NCBI RefSeq assembly: GCF_024746815.1
Contig: NZ_CP080525.1
Coordinates: 6,008,501-6,072,500 of the forward strand
DNA length: 64,000 nucleotides
Direction: 5' to 3'
Origin: Mesorhizobium sp. AR07
Lineage (GTDB): Bacteria; Pseudomonadota; Alphaproteobacteria; Rhizobiales; Rhizobiaceae
Part shown: positions 42,190 to 50,887 of the stretch, in pieces
How positions within the stretch are numbered: the first letter of the stretch is position 1
Layout of the letters: each line of letters starts with the position of its first letter
Translations under genes and position numbers: made by a program
The notes under the pieces: model-generated
What the model was told of the DNA's origin: nothing
Database searches by the model: none
The model's input: the letters and a program-made list of their open reading frames with translations, nothing else

Positions 42190-43167
42190 TCATGCGGCCA
42201 GCGAAGCACTGGTGGCCACGAGCTGCACGCAAAGAATGTAATTCTCTATGGTGCTGTATTTTACCTGTAGCGAATACTCGACAAAATGCCAGGTCGCATA
42301 ACCGTCAAATTCCTCATCAAGCACATCGTCTGGCGGGCGACCCACCTTGTGCATCACTTGCTCAGGTGAGTCGTTGAACAATAGCCCTTTCGGAAGCTCT
42401 CCGGGCCAGCGTGCGCCCTCCACCTCGTGCTCGCGGTATAGCAAAACATTTGCGAGAATCTGGTCGCGGCCTCCATTTGGATAGCGAAATCGCAGTTCGA
42501 TTCCGATATGCCGCGTGAAGCTGGCAACCGATCCGGTTTCGTCTTCTTCCAGATTCTGGTCGAGGCGCAACGGCGCGAAAGTCAATCGGACCTCCGGATC
42601 GGCGAGCGGCTTGCCCATGACGCGCGCGATCTGGTCGATCGTGGGCACCAAGGCGGCATCGGCATCGTCGGCTGGCATAACGGGCGGACGCATCAGGCAG
42701 AGCACGAATCCGATCCGCGCACCGTTATCGACGTAGCTGACGGTCAATCGGCACTCTGGCATCTCCCAGGTGTCGCGCAGATAGGACCGCCTGGTCGATT
42801 CATAAGCTGCGAGGCTCGCACGTACCGTGTTCTTGGCCTCGTCGAGTCCGATGTTGAAGGGCAACGGTCCCTTGTACGGTTTCACCTCGTCATGCTCAAG
42901 GTAGAAGTACACCTGCGACAGCAGCATGGGTTCGTTGTAGGGGTCGAAATCATCCTCGCCAAGCAGATGCGCGCGCGCTTCGAATCCGAGTTCTATGCCG
43001 AGTTGTCGATTGATCAGCCAGTCTTGAGCCGAAAGAACCGGGCCTTCGTCGCTTTCGTCGACGTCGATCGAGGGCTGACGAATGATGTTTAGGCTTGCAA
43101 GCAGCGCCTGCACGTCAGGATCCGTCGATGGTCGACCGAGAAGGGCAATTGACCTGCTGAAATTCAT
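42190..43167 (-). CDS. Candidate immunity protein with two tandem domains
   Basis: A 325-residue soluble protein made of two similar halves. Each begins with a LGRPSTDPDV/MGKPLADPEV motif, contains a GIELxF strand, a YxExxEV segment followed by Y/W-x-GxLP, and ends in a hydrophobic strand (IGFVLCLM, YILCVQLV). The protein encoded next upstream has the same layout once. Position directly after a toxin candidate and the lack of a signal peptide fit a cytoplasmic immunity role, but the family is not recognised by name. The ATG at 43167 is chosen; a TTG at 43182 would add 5 residues. Confidence 0.6.
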   Translation of the reverse strand: MNFSRSIALLGRPSTDPDVQALLASLNIIRQPSIDVDESDEGPVLSAQDWLINRQLGIELGFEARAHLLGEDDFDPYNEPMLLSQVYFYLEHDEVKPYKGPLPFNIGLDEAKNTVRASLAAYESTRRSYLRDTWEMPECRLTVSYVDNGARIGFVLCLMRPPVMPADDADAALVPTIDQIARVMGKPLADPEVRLTFAPLRLDQNLEEDETGSVASFTRHIGIELRFRYPNGGRDQILANVLLYREHEVEGARWPGELPKGLLFNDSPEQVMHKVGRPPDDVLDEEFDGYATWHFVEYSLQVKYSTIENYILCVQLVATSASLAA

Positions 43168-43188
43168 GAACGTAGATCGCAATCGTGG

Positions 43189-43656
43189 TTAGTCGGCTTC
43201 CGGCAGGCTTAGCATCAAGGCTTCGATAGAGGATCTGTCGCTGGTATATTGGGCGGTTAGCAAAAGATTGTCCGCAATAATCCAGCGATCCCAGCCAATG
43301 GCGCTTTCCGATTCGTTTGGTTTTCCAAACCGGGCACGCATGTCGGACTGGGAAGAATCTCTTTTTATGTCGTAAGGTAGCGGCCCCGTGTAAGTGGAGG
43401 TCTTATCCTTCTCAAGCCGAAGAACCACCCCGGTCAGGACGCAGTTGCCGGACCCCACAGGAGGTGGGTCTTCAAAGAGTTCTGCATCTTGAAAGTTCAC
43501 GGTCATACCTGGGATGTCGACGAGAAGATCCAATTCGTCGCGCGGCATTACTAGCTTCTTGGTGACTCCGGCCGATCGTAGTAAAGATTTCACCGCCGCG
43601 TTTTCAGCTGTGTGGCCAAAAAGGTCGAGCCAATCCTTGTAATTTAGATGAGTCAT
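43189..43656 (-). CDS. Candidate immunity protein, single domain
   Basis: A 155-residue acidic protein. It carries one copy of the domain seen twice in the next gene: LFGHTAENAAVKSLLRSAGV at the start, YTGPLPYDIKRDSSQSDMRA in the middle with RFGKPNE, and a hydrophobic end IEALMLSLP. It is encoded 28 bases after the toxin candidate, the usual place for a cognate immunity gene. AGGGTG precedes the ATG at 43656 by 9 bases. No enzyme motif. The immunity assignment is from gene order and protein character only. Confidence 0.6.
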   Translation of the reverse strand: MTHLNYKDWLDLFGHTAENAAVKSLLRSAGVTKKLVMPRDELDLLVDIPGMTVNFQDAELFEDPPPVGSGNCVLTGVVLRLEKDKTSTYTGPLPYDIKRDSSQSDMRARFGKPNESESAIGWDRWIIADNLLLTAQYTSDRSSIEALMLSLPEAD

Positions 43657-43684
43657 TGGATGTACACCCTGTTACATTTTGTGC

Positions 43685-44194
43685 CTATTTGCACTCTTCT
43701 ACAGCATCCCGGATCATCTGATCGAAATCGAATTTCTTGAGCTCCTTGACCGCAGCCGCGTAGGCCGGGCCGCAATCGGTGGTCTTGAGGTGATCCTGCA
43801 ACGCCTTCGTGTCACGGTTGACAGCATCAGTCATGCTGTCCTTCGATTTTGCATCCTGTCTAATCTGCTTTTTTGTGTTCTTGCTACCGCAGGTCTTACT
43901 GAAACCGCGATGTGACTTGCGAGGGATTACGATCGCCATGCCGCGGGATTCGATTTTTCCCTTTGCGCATTCGTAGACATCCGCGGACATCGTATTGAAC
44001 ATGACCTTGGCGCGCTTAAAGAGAGTGGCCTTGGCAGGGATATGGTCACGTTCCCAGACCCTCGACCCGTCGGCGCGGCTTGCCTTTCCGCTGTTCTTGA
44101 GACCGCCATAGCTGCCCACTTCGCCGCATTTGTGCATCGGCTTGTTGTCCGGACCCTGCTTGTTTCCGGTCGAGGTGGCGGAGTTAGCTCCCAT
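43685..44194 (-). CDS. Candidate T6SS nuclease-like toxin
   Basis: A 169-residue basic protein without signal peptide or membrane segment. Its N-terminus is short and polar (STGNKQGPDNKPMHKCGEVG); the core has W-E-R-D50-H51-I-P and PRKSH95RGFSKT, a D-H...H arrangement like HNH/endonuclease VII-type toxins. Four cysteines occur (C23, C77, C102, C141 region), possibly binding zinc. The gene overlaps the end of the DUF4150 gene by 11 bases, so the PAAR-like tip and toxin are made together, and two candidate immunity genes follow. DNase or RNase activity is likely but not shown. Not matched to a named family. Confidence 0.6.
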   Translation of the reverse strand: MGANSATSTGNKQGPDNKPMHKCGEVGSYGGLKNSGKASRADGSRVWERDHIPAKATLFKRAKVMFNTMSADVYECAKGKIESRGMAIVIPRKSHRGFSKTCGSKNTKKQIRQDAKSKDSMTDAVNRDTKALQDHLKTTDCGPAYAAAVKELKKFDFDQMIRDAVEECK

Positions 44195-44573
44195 TGTTCG
44201 TCATCTGATCGCCGAGCAGTTGGATGTTCTTGCCTTCTGCCTTCACGTCCATCGAGCCGGGCGCAACGAACTCGGTCTTTCCTTGCGTAGCCGACGATAC
44301 CACGCCGCCGCCGGTACCCTGGCTCGCCACATCAGGTGACGGCGCGCTCATGTAGTAGCTGCCTTTGATGGCGATCTTCTTGCCTTCGATCTTGACCGTC
44401 GACGTGGCGTCTGACAACCGGTCGGCGGAGCGTCCGAAATTCGGCAGCGGAACTGGCACGAACGGCGCCGGCGGTCCCGGCATCTTGCACACATTGGGCA
44501 CATCCGCAGGCGCCATATCCATACTTCCCTCGGTCACCGGCGTCTTGGGTGGATTGACCCCAACGGAAACCAT
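44184..44573 (-). CDS. DUF4150 (PAAR-like) spike-tip protein
   Basis: A 129-residue protein with the DUF4150 hallmarks VGVNPPKTPVTEGSMDMA, PNVCKMPGPPAPFVPVPLPN, TVKIEGKKIAIKGS and VKAEGKNIQLLGDQMTNN. Such proteins sharpen the VgrG spike and carry effectors to it. It is stand-alone, unlike PAAR proteins fused to toxins, and the next gene overlaps it and encodes the presumed cargo. The ATG at 44573 overlaps the TGA of the ketosynthase-like gene (TGATG); GTG at 44576 is the alternative. Confidence 0.88.
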   Translation of the reverse strand: MVSVGVNPPKTPVTEGSMDMAPADVPNVCKMPGPPAPFVPVPLPNFGRSADRLSDATSTVKIEGKKIAIKGSYYMSAPSPDVASQGTGGGVVSSATQGKTEFVAPGSMDVKAEGKNIQLLGDQMTNNGS

Positions 44574-45679
44574 CACGCAGCCTTTCTTGGCGGGCTGGTA
44601 GGAAAGTCCAGCAGCGTCACCGCCCGCTGGCCGCCCTCGGAACTGGCCCAGAGCGCCGCCCGCGAACCGTGACTGTAGCCTTTGCTGGCGGCGGCGTAGG
44701 CGAGCGTCGCGAACAGCGGACCCGACGCCGCGCCGACGTCGCCCCAGCAGTCCGCAGGATGCAGATAGTGGGTTGCCGCATCTGAGAGATGCTGGACTCG
44801 CAGGATTGCGTAGACCAGTTCCTCACTGCGGTAGCGCTGTCCATTGAGATCGCAGTAGGTATCAGTGATATTGCGGCGGCCCATGTCGACGGCGGAGCGG
44901 AGTCCGAGGAAGGCGGAACTCAGCCCCTCGCCGACGCAAACCTCCTCCTCGCCGTGCCGCTTGATGGTGATCCGCTCGGGCGCGGTGCTGACCGCAGTCA
45001 GCCGACCCAAGGGTTGCAGGCCCAATTCTGATATCAGATGGCTGGGTGCCAGCAGGCAGGCACCCGCCGCTTCTCCCGGGAAGAAGCCGTCTCGGTTCAC
45101 CTCGGATTTGAGTTGCCCCGTTTCATCCATCCATTTCAGCGTTTGGTACTCGTGATAGGAATCCACTCCTGCTACCACCGCTAGGTCCGTCTTGCCCTCA
45201 TCGATCGCCTTGGCGGCGACACCAAACGCAAGCATTCCAGCAGCATGTCCGTGGGGCAAGTATTGTACGCGCAGGTTCGCCGGGCCAAATCGTTCCATCG
45301 CGGCACGGCCGAGCATTTCAGCGATGCCGTCCGGCAACCCTGGCCGCGGCTCCGGCGCACAGATGATCAGGAGCGTTCTCAGGCCGTTGGCCGACAGCGC
45401 CGCGGCCTGCGGCAGTTGCAGCAATGTCGAAAGCAGCAGTTCCTTCATTCGCTCTGCCAGCGGCACATCAGGGCCCATGACCGCATCCTGCGCCAGGCGC
45501 ATGGGCTCGCCGTTGCGGTCGACGAAGAACGGATGCTCGGAAATTGCTGATATCCCAGCCCGCACCGCTGCGGCAGCGCTTTCGGGGCGCAGGCCAACCG
45601 GAGTCCGCGCTGCAAGGCCGGCCAGCCAGATTGGCGTCCGAGGGACATAGGCTGCGACGCTTGGCGTAGGCACCGTCAT
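44573..45679 (-). CDS. Ketosynthase/thiolase-fold protein of a T6SS effector cassette
   Basis: A 368-residue protein with a beta-ketoacyl synthase-like layout: LAGLAARTPVGL at the start, AAGMLAFGVAAKAIDEGKTDLAVVAGVDS for the core helix and strand, GFFPGEAAGACLLA, and the C-terminal HPADCWGDVGAASGPLFATLAY. Where active enzymes have Cys, the elbow reads PHGHAAGMLAF, so the nucleophile appears to be missing. Such genes often sit between DUF2169 and DUF4150 genes. A non-catalytic scaffold or chaperone for loading the effector is a reasonable inference. The gene is 4 bases downstream of the DUF2169 gene. Confidence 0.75.
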   Translation of the reverse strand: MTVPTPSVAAYVPRTPIWLAGLAARTPVGLRPESAAAAVRAGISAISEHPFFVDRNGEPMRLAQDAVMGPDVPLAERMKELLLSTLLQLPQAAALSANGLRTLLIICAPEPRPGLPDGIAEMLGRAAMERFGPANLRVQYLPHGHAAGMLAFGVAAKAIDEGKTDLAVVAGVDSYHEYQTLKWMDETGQLKSEVNRDGFFPGEAAGACLLAPSHLISELGLQPLGRLTAVSTAPERITIKRHGEEEVCVGEGLSSAFLGLRSAVDMGRRNITDTYCDLNGQRYRSEELVYAILRVQHLSDAATHYLHPADCWGDVGAASGPLFATLAYAAASKGYSHGSRAALWASSEGGQRAVTLLDFPTSPPRKAA

Positions 45680-45683
45680 TCCA

Positions 45684-46703
45684 TCACATCAGCTTTTTCA
45701 GGCGGACAGAGGTTTGATCGAGATAGTCGATGTCCTTATTGCATATGAGCGAGCTTTGCCAAACCATAATAACGCGCGAAGCATCCGGCTCTAGGATCAC
45801 GGTCGCCAGTGTGCCTCGAGTGTGAATCGTCTCGCGTTTGATGCGCGTTGAGAAGCCAAACACCAGTCGCGGCAGATGGAAACGTATCGTGCCGTTCGGC
45901 GAGAGATTGATGAGTTGTACCGGCTCGCCACCGCGCAGATAGCCGGCAACCTGTTGATCCCGCGGCGCGCAGCAGTAATAGTGAGAGTCGAGATCTTCCG
46001 CCCAAAGCGGGAAGCGCGTCTTCTGCCAGGCCTCGTCATAGGTACCAGCGAGTTCCCGGCGCGGCGACCAATGACAGGCCACGGCGTTGAAACCAGCTGG
46101 CGCGGGGCGGCTGGCGACGGAAGAAACCAGGTTTGCTGGATCTTCGATATTGGGAAGCGGCCGCCCGAGACAGCCATTCGGGTTGGAGATGAAGCCCTGC
46201 CCGACAGGATTCCTCGCCTCCAGGCGATGATCCTTCGGATTGCTGGCGGTGCGATCCCAGCCGCCGAATGCTGCTTCATATCGGATCGGCATCTTGAGGA
46301 ATGGATCGGGGCTCGCGATAACGCGTCGTCCGGCAAGGTTCACCGTCCACCAGCGATTGCCGAATACGCGTAGGCGCTTTTGGATTGGACCAACCTGGAA
46401 TCCTACATCGAGCTCTGTGGTCGGCCTGCCGTTCAGTGACCAGCCGGTGCCATTGACAAGCACGTCCGTGCACGGCTTCACCCCGAAAAAATCGGCCTCG
46501 TAGATCAGGCTTTTCTCGTAGTCGCCGTCTAGGGGTTGCCCCTGTATGAACGGCGGCACCTGGTTCTCCGAGGGCCGCGTGCTTCCGTCGGCCAGTATGT
46601 CGAAGGTCGCCTTCACGCAGACCAGCCAGATCTTGTTCGCGGCCTTGTCCTGAACCCAACTCCCCATCGCAGGAAATCCGGTGCTGCTGCTGACTTCCCA
46701 CAT
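45684..46703 (-). CDS. DUF2169-family T6SS effector adaptor
   Basis: A 339-residue soluble protein beginning with MWEVSSSTGFPAMGSWVQDK and IWLVCVKATFDI, which are the opening of DUF2169 proteins. YEAAFGGWDR and RNPVGQGF are further conserved parts. Members of this family act as chaperones that mount PAAR/DUF4150 proteins and their effectors on VgrG. The gene is followed after 4 bases by the ketosynthase-like gene, and preceded by a 122-base gap after tagF. The start is fixed by the family N-terminus; no strong ribosome binding site is seen. Confidence 0.9.
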   Translation of the reverse strand: MWEVSSSTGFPAMGSWVQDKAANKIWLVCVKATFDILADGSTRPSENQVPPFIQGQPLDGDYEKSLIYEADFFGVKPCTDVLVNGTGWSLNGRPTTELDVGFQVGPIQKRLRVFGNRWWTVNLAGRRVIASPDPFLKMPIRYEAAFGGWDRTASNPKDHRLEARNPVGQGFISNPNGCLGRPLPNIEDPANLVSSVASRPAPAGFNAVACHWSPRRELAGTYDEAWQKTRFPLWAEDLDSHYYCCAPRDQQVAGYLRGGEPVQLINLSPNGTIRFHLPRLVFGFSTRIKRETIHTRGTLATVILEPDASRVIMVWQSSLICNKDIDYLDQTSVRLKKLM

Positions 46704-46825
46704 AGCGGCCGCGCATCCTCAGACTTGGGTAAAATGGCCGGCCAGAAAGGTTTTCCAAAACCGCATGCCGTTTCCGGTTGCTTGGGCACGCCGGGACATG
46801 TTCCTTGCCGTACGGTTCCGCTCCA

Positions 46826-47368
46826 TCAACCTGCCTCCGAACCCGAAGATAGCAAGTTCTCAAGGGCAGCGCGTGGCGCGTCCGGCTCGACCTCGATTAG
46901 ATCTTCCGAAACGATCCAGAGGACCATTTTTTCGACCGGGTCGCCCATCTGTTCGGGCATCGGAAACGGCAGCGCAATCAGCTCGGCGGCTAGTTCATCG
47001 GCATTCAACTGTCCGCCGCGGGCCGCAAATGCTGCGTTGATCACCTGTTCGAACCAGCCGGCAGCGGAGTACGCGAAAGACGTCGCCACGAAGGGCAGGG
47101 GGACACTGATCGCCAACGGAAATTGTCGACCGGCGCGGTCCATACTCGGGACGAAAATGCCGGCCGCCGGCCCCAGCATGCCCGGTCCTATGAGAAAGCG
47201 GATGGCGAGATGACCCGGCCAGGCGTTTGCGATTTCCCATGGTGCAAGATGCCGGGCCAGCCAATCGTCCCAGCGTCGCGTGAATTCTGCGGCCAGACCG
47301 CGCGACACGAAATCGCCTGTCGCCGGGATCTTTCCAAAGAAGCCCGGGGTCATATTTGCGGCGGACAT
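46826..47368 (-). CDS. tagF: T6SS-associated protein TagF
   Basis: A 180-residue cytoplasmic protein with the TagF (SciT/ImpM) signature MTPGFFGKIPATGDFVSRGL, RWDDWL and GHLAIRFLIGPG. TagF acts in the post-translational control of T6SS, in some species by interacting with the Fha protein to restrain assembly. The ATG at 47368 overlaps the end of tssM copy 2 by 19 bases, so its translation is coupled to the machine it may control. Here it is a single domain, not fused to PppA as in some alphaproteobacteria. Confidence 0.93.
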   Translation of the reverse strand: MSAANMTPGFFGKIPATGDFVSRGLAAEFTRRWDDWLARHLAPWEIANAWPGHLAIRFLIGPGMLGPAAGIFVPSMDRAGRQFPLAISVPLPFVATSFAYSAAGWFEQVINAAFAARGGQLNADELAAELIALPFPMPEQMGDPVEKMVLWIVSEDLIEVEPDAPRAALENLLSSGSEAG

Positions 47369-50300
47369 GAGAATTTCTTGAACATTTCCAGGTTGTAGGG
47401 GTTCTCGACGCTGGCGGCCTTGAGTTCGAAATCGGCATACACGCCCTTCGTCCCCAAGCGCAGGCTGTAGACATCGGACAGCGACGTGCCGGCGAAGCGG
47501 CCGTTGCGTAGCATCCTCAGCCACGCCCAGCTGCCGGTTTCGTTGAGCATGATTTCGGGCGATCCGTCGATCGGTTGGAAAGCGAGCGAAATGACACCGG
47601 TGCCGTCCTTGCCGGGCCACGTCATTGGTTGCGGCCGCGTCGCGTTGTTGTAGTAGACGAGGCTCTGGCCATCGAGATTGAGCGTGACGCGCGTGACGTT
47701 GGGAGACAGGTCCTTCGGTTCGAGCGTGAAGCTCATCACCGGTCCGGTGCCACCCGGAAAGAGATCGTCGCGGATGTGCCTGGCCTGCTCGAACGCCGCC
47801 AGCGCCGAAGGATCGAGGCCGAAATCGGCGCGCCACTTCCATGGCTGGCCGGTCGTGTCGACATAGTTGATCAGGTGGTCGTTGATGAACCCGTCGATCA
47901 GCCCTGCCGGTCCGAACAACCTGGCGAAATCACGCACATTGACGTCCACCGCGCTGTCGGCGCTGAAGGGGTAGCGGTTGTTCAGCGCCGCCTGGCAGAA
48001 AGGCAATATGTCGGCTCGCCAGATGGCGTTGAGCTCCGAAGTGACCGCCTTTTGAGTCAAGGAACTGGTGTCACCGGCAATCCCGCCCAGCCAGCTGTTG
48101 ATCGGGTCGGGCAGGATCTGTGCCTGCCTGGCCACCGCGCCCGTCAGTTCGGCAAGGCCGCCCTGCTTCTTGATAGCATCCTGCGGATTGGGGTTTGCGG
48201 TGACCGTCTGCAGCACGTTCGAAAGCGCGGTCAGCGCGACAACCGCGGCATCCAGGGCCGGCGGCTGGCCGTCGACCTCTGCGATGGTGCTCTTGAGCGG
48301 TTTGAAATGTTGGGCCACCAGATTGCCGGTTAGGTCCACCTCGCTTGCCGACCCGGCGCGGGGCAGCAGTTTCGCACCGCTGGTCGCCAGCTTGCCGAGC
48401 TTGCCAAGCTTGCCGAGCAATTTCGAGGCGCCGCCCTTGGCCGCCTTGTCGTCGGCAGTTGCGTCATCGGAGCGGGTCAGTTCGGTCTCCTGAACGACCG
48501 CTGTCAGCAGCCGCTTCAGCGCCGAATCGGCGCTCGAGAGGTCTTTCAGGTTTTCGCTGGCGACATTGAGGTCGGTCAAAGGTGCGAGCCTCATGTCCCG
48601 CAGGAAACTGTCCCATTGCGCGATATAATCGTCATAGTAGAGCTTCAGAATATCCTCGGACAGCGCCGAGACCGAGGTTTCGGAGTTTTCCGAGCAGCCG
48701 CCGGCGAAAACCGCGCGATCGAGCGCCGCCTGGGCGGCGACATCGTCGATGCGGTCGAGAATGACGTCGTGGAAGCCGGAATAGGTGAAGGCTCCGGAAA
48801 TGCCGACGCGAAGTGTCTTGTCGGAACGCCGCGCAAACACCTTGCCGCCGTTGGGGCCGGCGAAATTGGCCGGGATCCAGTCCTTGAGCCCGGCCACCGC
48901 CGGATCGGCCAGCAACTGCTTGTAGGCACGCGCCGGCAACGAAATCGTGCACACCGTTTTCAACGCCTCGGCAACCAGGGCCTGGTCGGGCGCGATGTAG
49001 CTTTCGTCGACCGTCATCCGGCGGATGGCGGCAAGCTGATGCTCTTCGGCATCGGCGGTCGGAAATGGCGCCGCGGCCGCGAATTCGGGCAAGCTCTTCA
49101 CCCACCAGTCCTGGGCGTAATCGGGATCCATCTGCGACAGGCCCGTCATCATGCGATAGGTCTTTAAGGCCCCGAGCATGAAATCCGGATCGCGGATCTG
49201 CCGCCACATGGTGGCCTCGAGCAGAGCGACCATGCGTGGCTCGAGGACGTTGCGCAGGGCGTGGTCGTATGTGTCGGTCTGTGCCCGCACCAGTTCCGCC
49301 GAGGCCGATGGCCCCAGCAGATCCTGGGCGGCGCCCGGCGGTGCCGTGCGGGCATTCGCAACCGCGCCAATCGCCTCGAGAGCGCTGTCCATGGCAGGCT
49401 GCTCCACCGACGCCTGGTTTGCGGCCACGGAGGTCAGCGGCGTTTGCAACGCTTCGAACTGGCCTGCCTGGGCCGAGATCGCATTGCGGTTGTCGTAGTA
49501 GGACCAGGTGAACACCGCACTGGCCAACAAGCCCGCTACTGCACATGCAGCCGCGGCACCGCGCCAGATCCAGGCGCGGCGGCGTTGCGCCAGCGGGTCG
49601 AACGTACCGAGGCCCGCCTCCTTGAAGATGACTTCGGTGAGCAGGTTCTTCAGGAAGAAGCTGCGTTTCTCGACCCTTGGTGCCGGCAGCACCCGCCTCG
49701 GCGGAAGGCCGAAGGACGATGACAGCGCCGCCGTCAGCCGGTCGATGGGCGCCCCTTCCTGCGTTGCCGACGTCAGATAGAGCCCGCGCAGCCAGGCGAC
49801 CTCTTCATACCGGCTTTCGCCAAACATCGCCTCGATCAGCACCTGGATCGGTTCGGACAGGCTTGCGAGTTGGGCGGGAAATCTGAAGATTTCGGCACGG
49901 GCGGCGAGTTTTTCCTCATCCTCCAGGCGCGGCACCAGCCGCCGCTCGAGTTCCGTCGCCAGCGTCGAAATTTCCCGTTCGATGGTCTTGGCATCCACAC
50001 GCGCATCCAGCGCGAAGGTCGTTCCCCAAACCTGCTCGCGCGAGGCGGTGGACAAGCCGCCGAAGAAAGCCTCGAAACCCTTGATCAGATCGGCCTTGGT
50101 CAGCATCAGATAGACCGGAAGGCGGATTTCGAGCCGGTCGTTGAGCTCGGCCAGCCGGCGGCGGATTTTGCGGCCATGCGCCTTGATGGCTTCGTCGCCC
50201 TCCGAAAGCACGTCGATCGAAAGCGCGACGATCACGCCGTTGAGCGCGCGGCGACCCCGGTGCTTCTTCAGCAAGTCGAGGAAGCCCAGCCATTCCGCCG

Positions 50301-50886
50301 CGTCCACATCGGGCTGGCTCTCCTGCTGGACATAGCGGCCGGCGGTGTCGATCAGAACCGCGTTTTCGGAAAAGAACCAGTCGCAGTTGCGCGTGCCGCC
50401 GACCCCCTGCAGGTCGTCGGTGAGGTCGATCGGGAAATTCAGTCCGGACTGCCGCAAGGCAGTGGTCTTGCCGGTGGCCGGCGGCCCGACGATCACATAC
50501 CATGGCATCTCGCGCAGAAACTTGCGCCCGCCCAGCTTGCGGCGCTTCAGTTCGGCCATCACCTCGGCGAACTTGGCACCCACGGCGGCGACGTTCTCTT
50601 CGCCGGGGCTGAGCGGCTTTTCCACCGCTGGCGCGGCAATCTCGGCGACGAACATGCGGTTGGCACGGATCGCCCGGCGCTGGGCGACGATCAGCCAGAT
50701 CAGCCAGAAGATGACCAGCAGCGCGATGATGACGATGCGCACATTTTCGGAAGCGAACGGTTCGTAGGGGCCGACCCTGACGATCGGACCGAACACCCAG
50801 ATGACCAGGGAAAGCAGCGTGATGCCGATCAGCGTCCATAGCCAGCGCGATGTTAGAACCGCCCAAAGGAAGCGCAGGATGAACAT
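47350..50886 (-). CDS. tssM: Type VI secretion inner-membrane protein TssM (IcmF), copy 2
   Basis: A 1178-residue protein. Two N-terminal membrane helices (LWTLIGITLLSLVIWVFG and IVIIALLVIFWLIWLIV), a Walker A GPPATGKTT and VLIDTAGRY in the cytoplasmic domain, a third membrane helix near residue 450 (GAAAACAVAGLLASAVFTW), and the long periplasmic IcmF-related region. It has the same layout as copy 1 but clearly different sequence, so the duplication is old or came from different sources. It is one base downstream of tssL copy 2 in the structural gene run with tssJ and tssK, so it is the likely main TssM of this secretion system. Confidence 0.95.
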   Translation of the reverse strand: MFILRFLWAVLTSRWLWTLIGITLLSLVIWVFGPIVRVGPYEPFASENVRIVIIALLVIFWLIWLIVAQRRAIRANRMFVAEIAAPAVEKPLSPGEENVAAVGAKFAEVMAELKRRKLGGRKFLREMPWYVIVGPPATGKTTALRQSGLNFPIDLTDDLQGVGGTRNCDWFFSENAVLIDTAGRYVQQESQPDVDAAEWLGFLDLLKKHRGRRALNGVIVALSIDVLSEGDEAIKAHGRKIRRRLAELNDRLEIRLPVYLMLTKADLIKGFEAFFGGLSTASREQVWGTTFALDARVDAKTIEREISTLATELERRLVPRLEDEEKLAARAEIFRFPAQLASLSEPIQVLIEAMFGESRYEEVAWLRGLYLTSATQEGAPIDRLTAALSSSFGLPPRRVLPAPRVEKRSFFLKNLLTEVIFKEAGLGTFDPLAQRRRAWIWRGAAAACAVAGLLASAVFTWSYYDNRNAISAQAGQFEALQTPLTSVAANQASVEQPAMDSALEAIGAVANARTAPPGAAQDLLGPSASAELVRAQTDTYDHALRNVLEPRMVALLEATMWRQIRDPDFMLGALKTYRMMTGLSQMDPDYAQDWWVKSLPEFAAAAPFPTADAEEHQLAAIRRMTVDESYIAPDQALVAEALKTVCTISLPARAYKQLLADPAVAGLKDWIPANFAGPNGGKVFARRSDKTLRVGISGAFTYSGFHDVILDRIDDVAAQAALDRAVFAGGCSENSETSVSALSEDILKLYYDDYIAQWDSFLRDMRLAPLTDLNVASENLKDLSSADSALKRLLTAVVQETELTRSDDATADDKAAKGGASKLLGKLGKLGKLATSGAKLLPRAGSASEVDLTGNLVAQHFKPLKSTIAEVDGQPPALDAAVVALTALSNVLQTVTANPNPQDAIKKQGGLAELTGAVARQAQILPDPINSWLGGIAGDTSSLTQKAVTSELNAIWRADILPFCQAALNNRYPFSADSAVDVNVRDFARLFGPAGLIDGFINDHLINYVDTTGQPWKWRADFGLDPSALAAFEQARHIRDDLFPGGTGPVMSFTLEPKDLSPNVTRVTLNLDGQSLVYYNNATRPQPMTWPGKDGTGVISLAFQPIDGSPEIMLNETGSWAWLRMLRNGRFAGTSLSDVYSLRLGTKGVYADFELKAASVENPYNLEMFKKFSCPPQI

Positions 50887-50887
50887 C

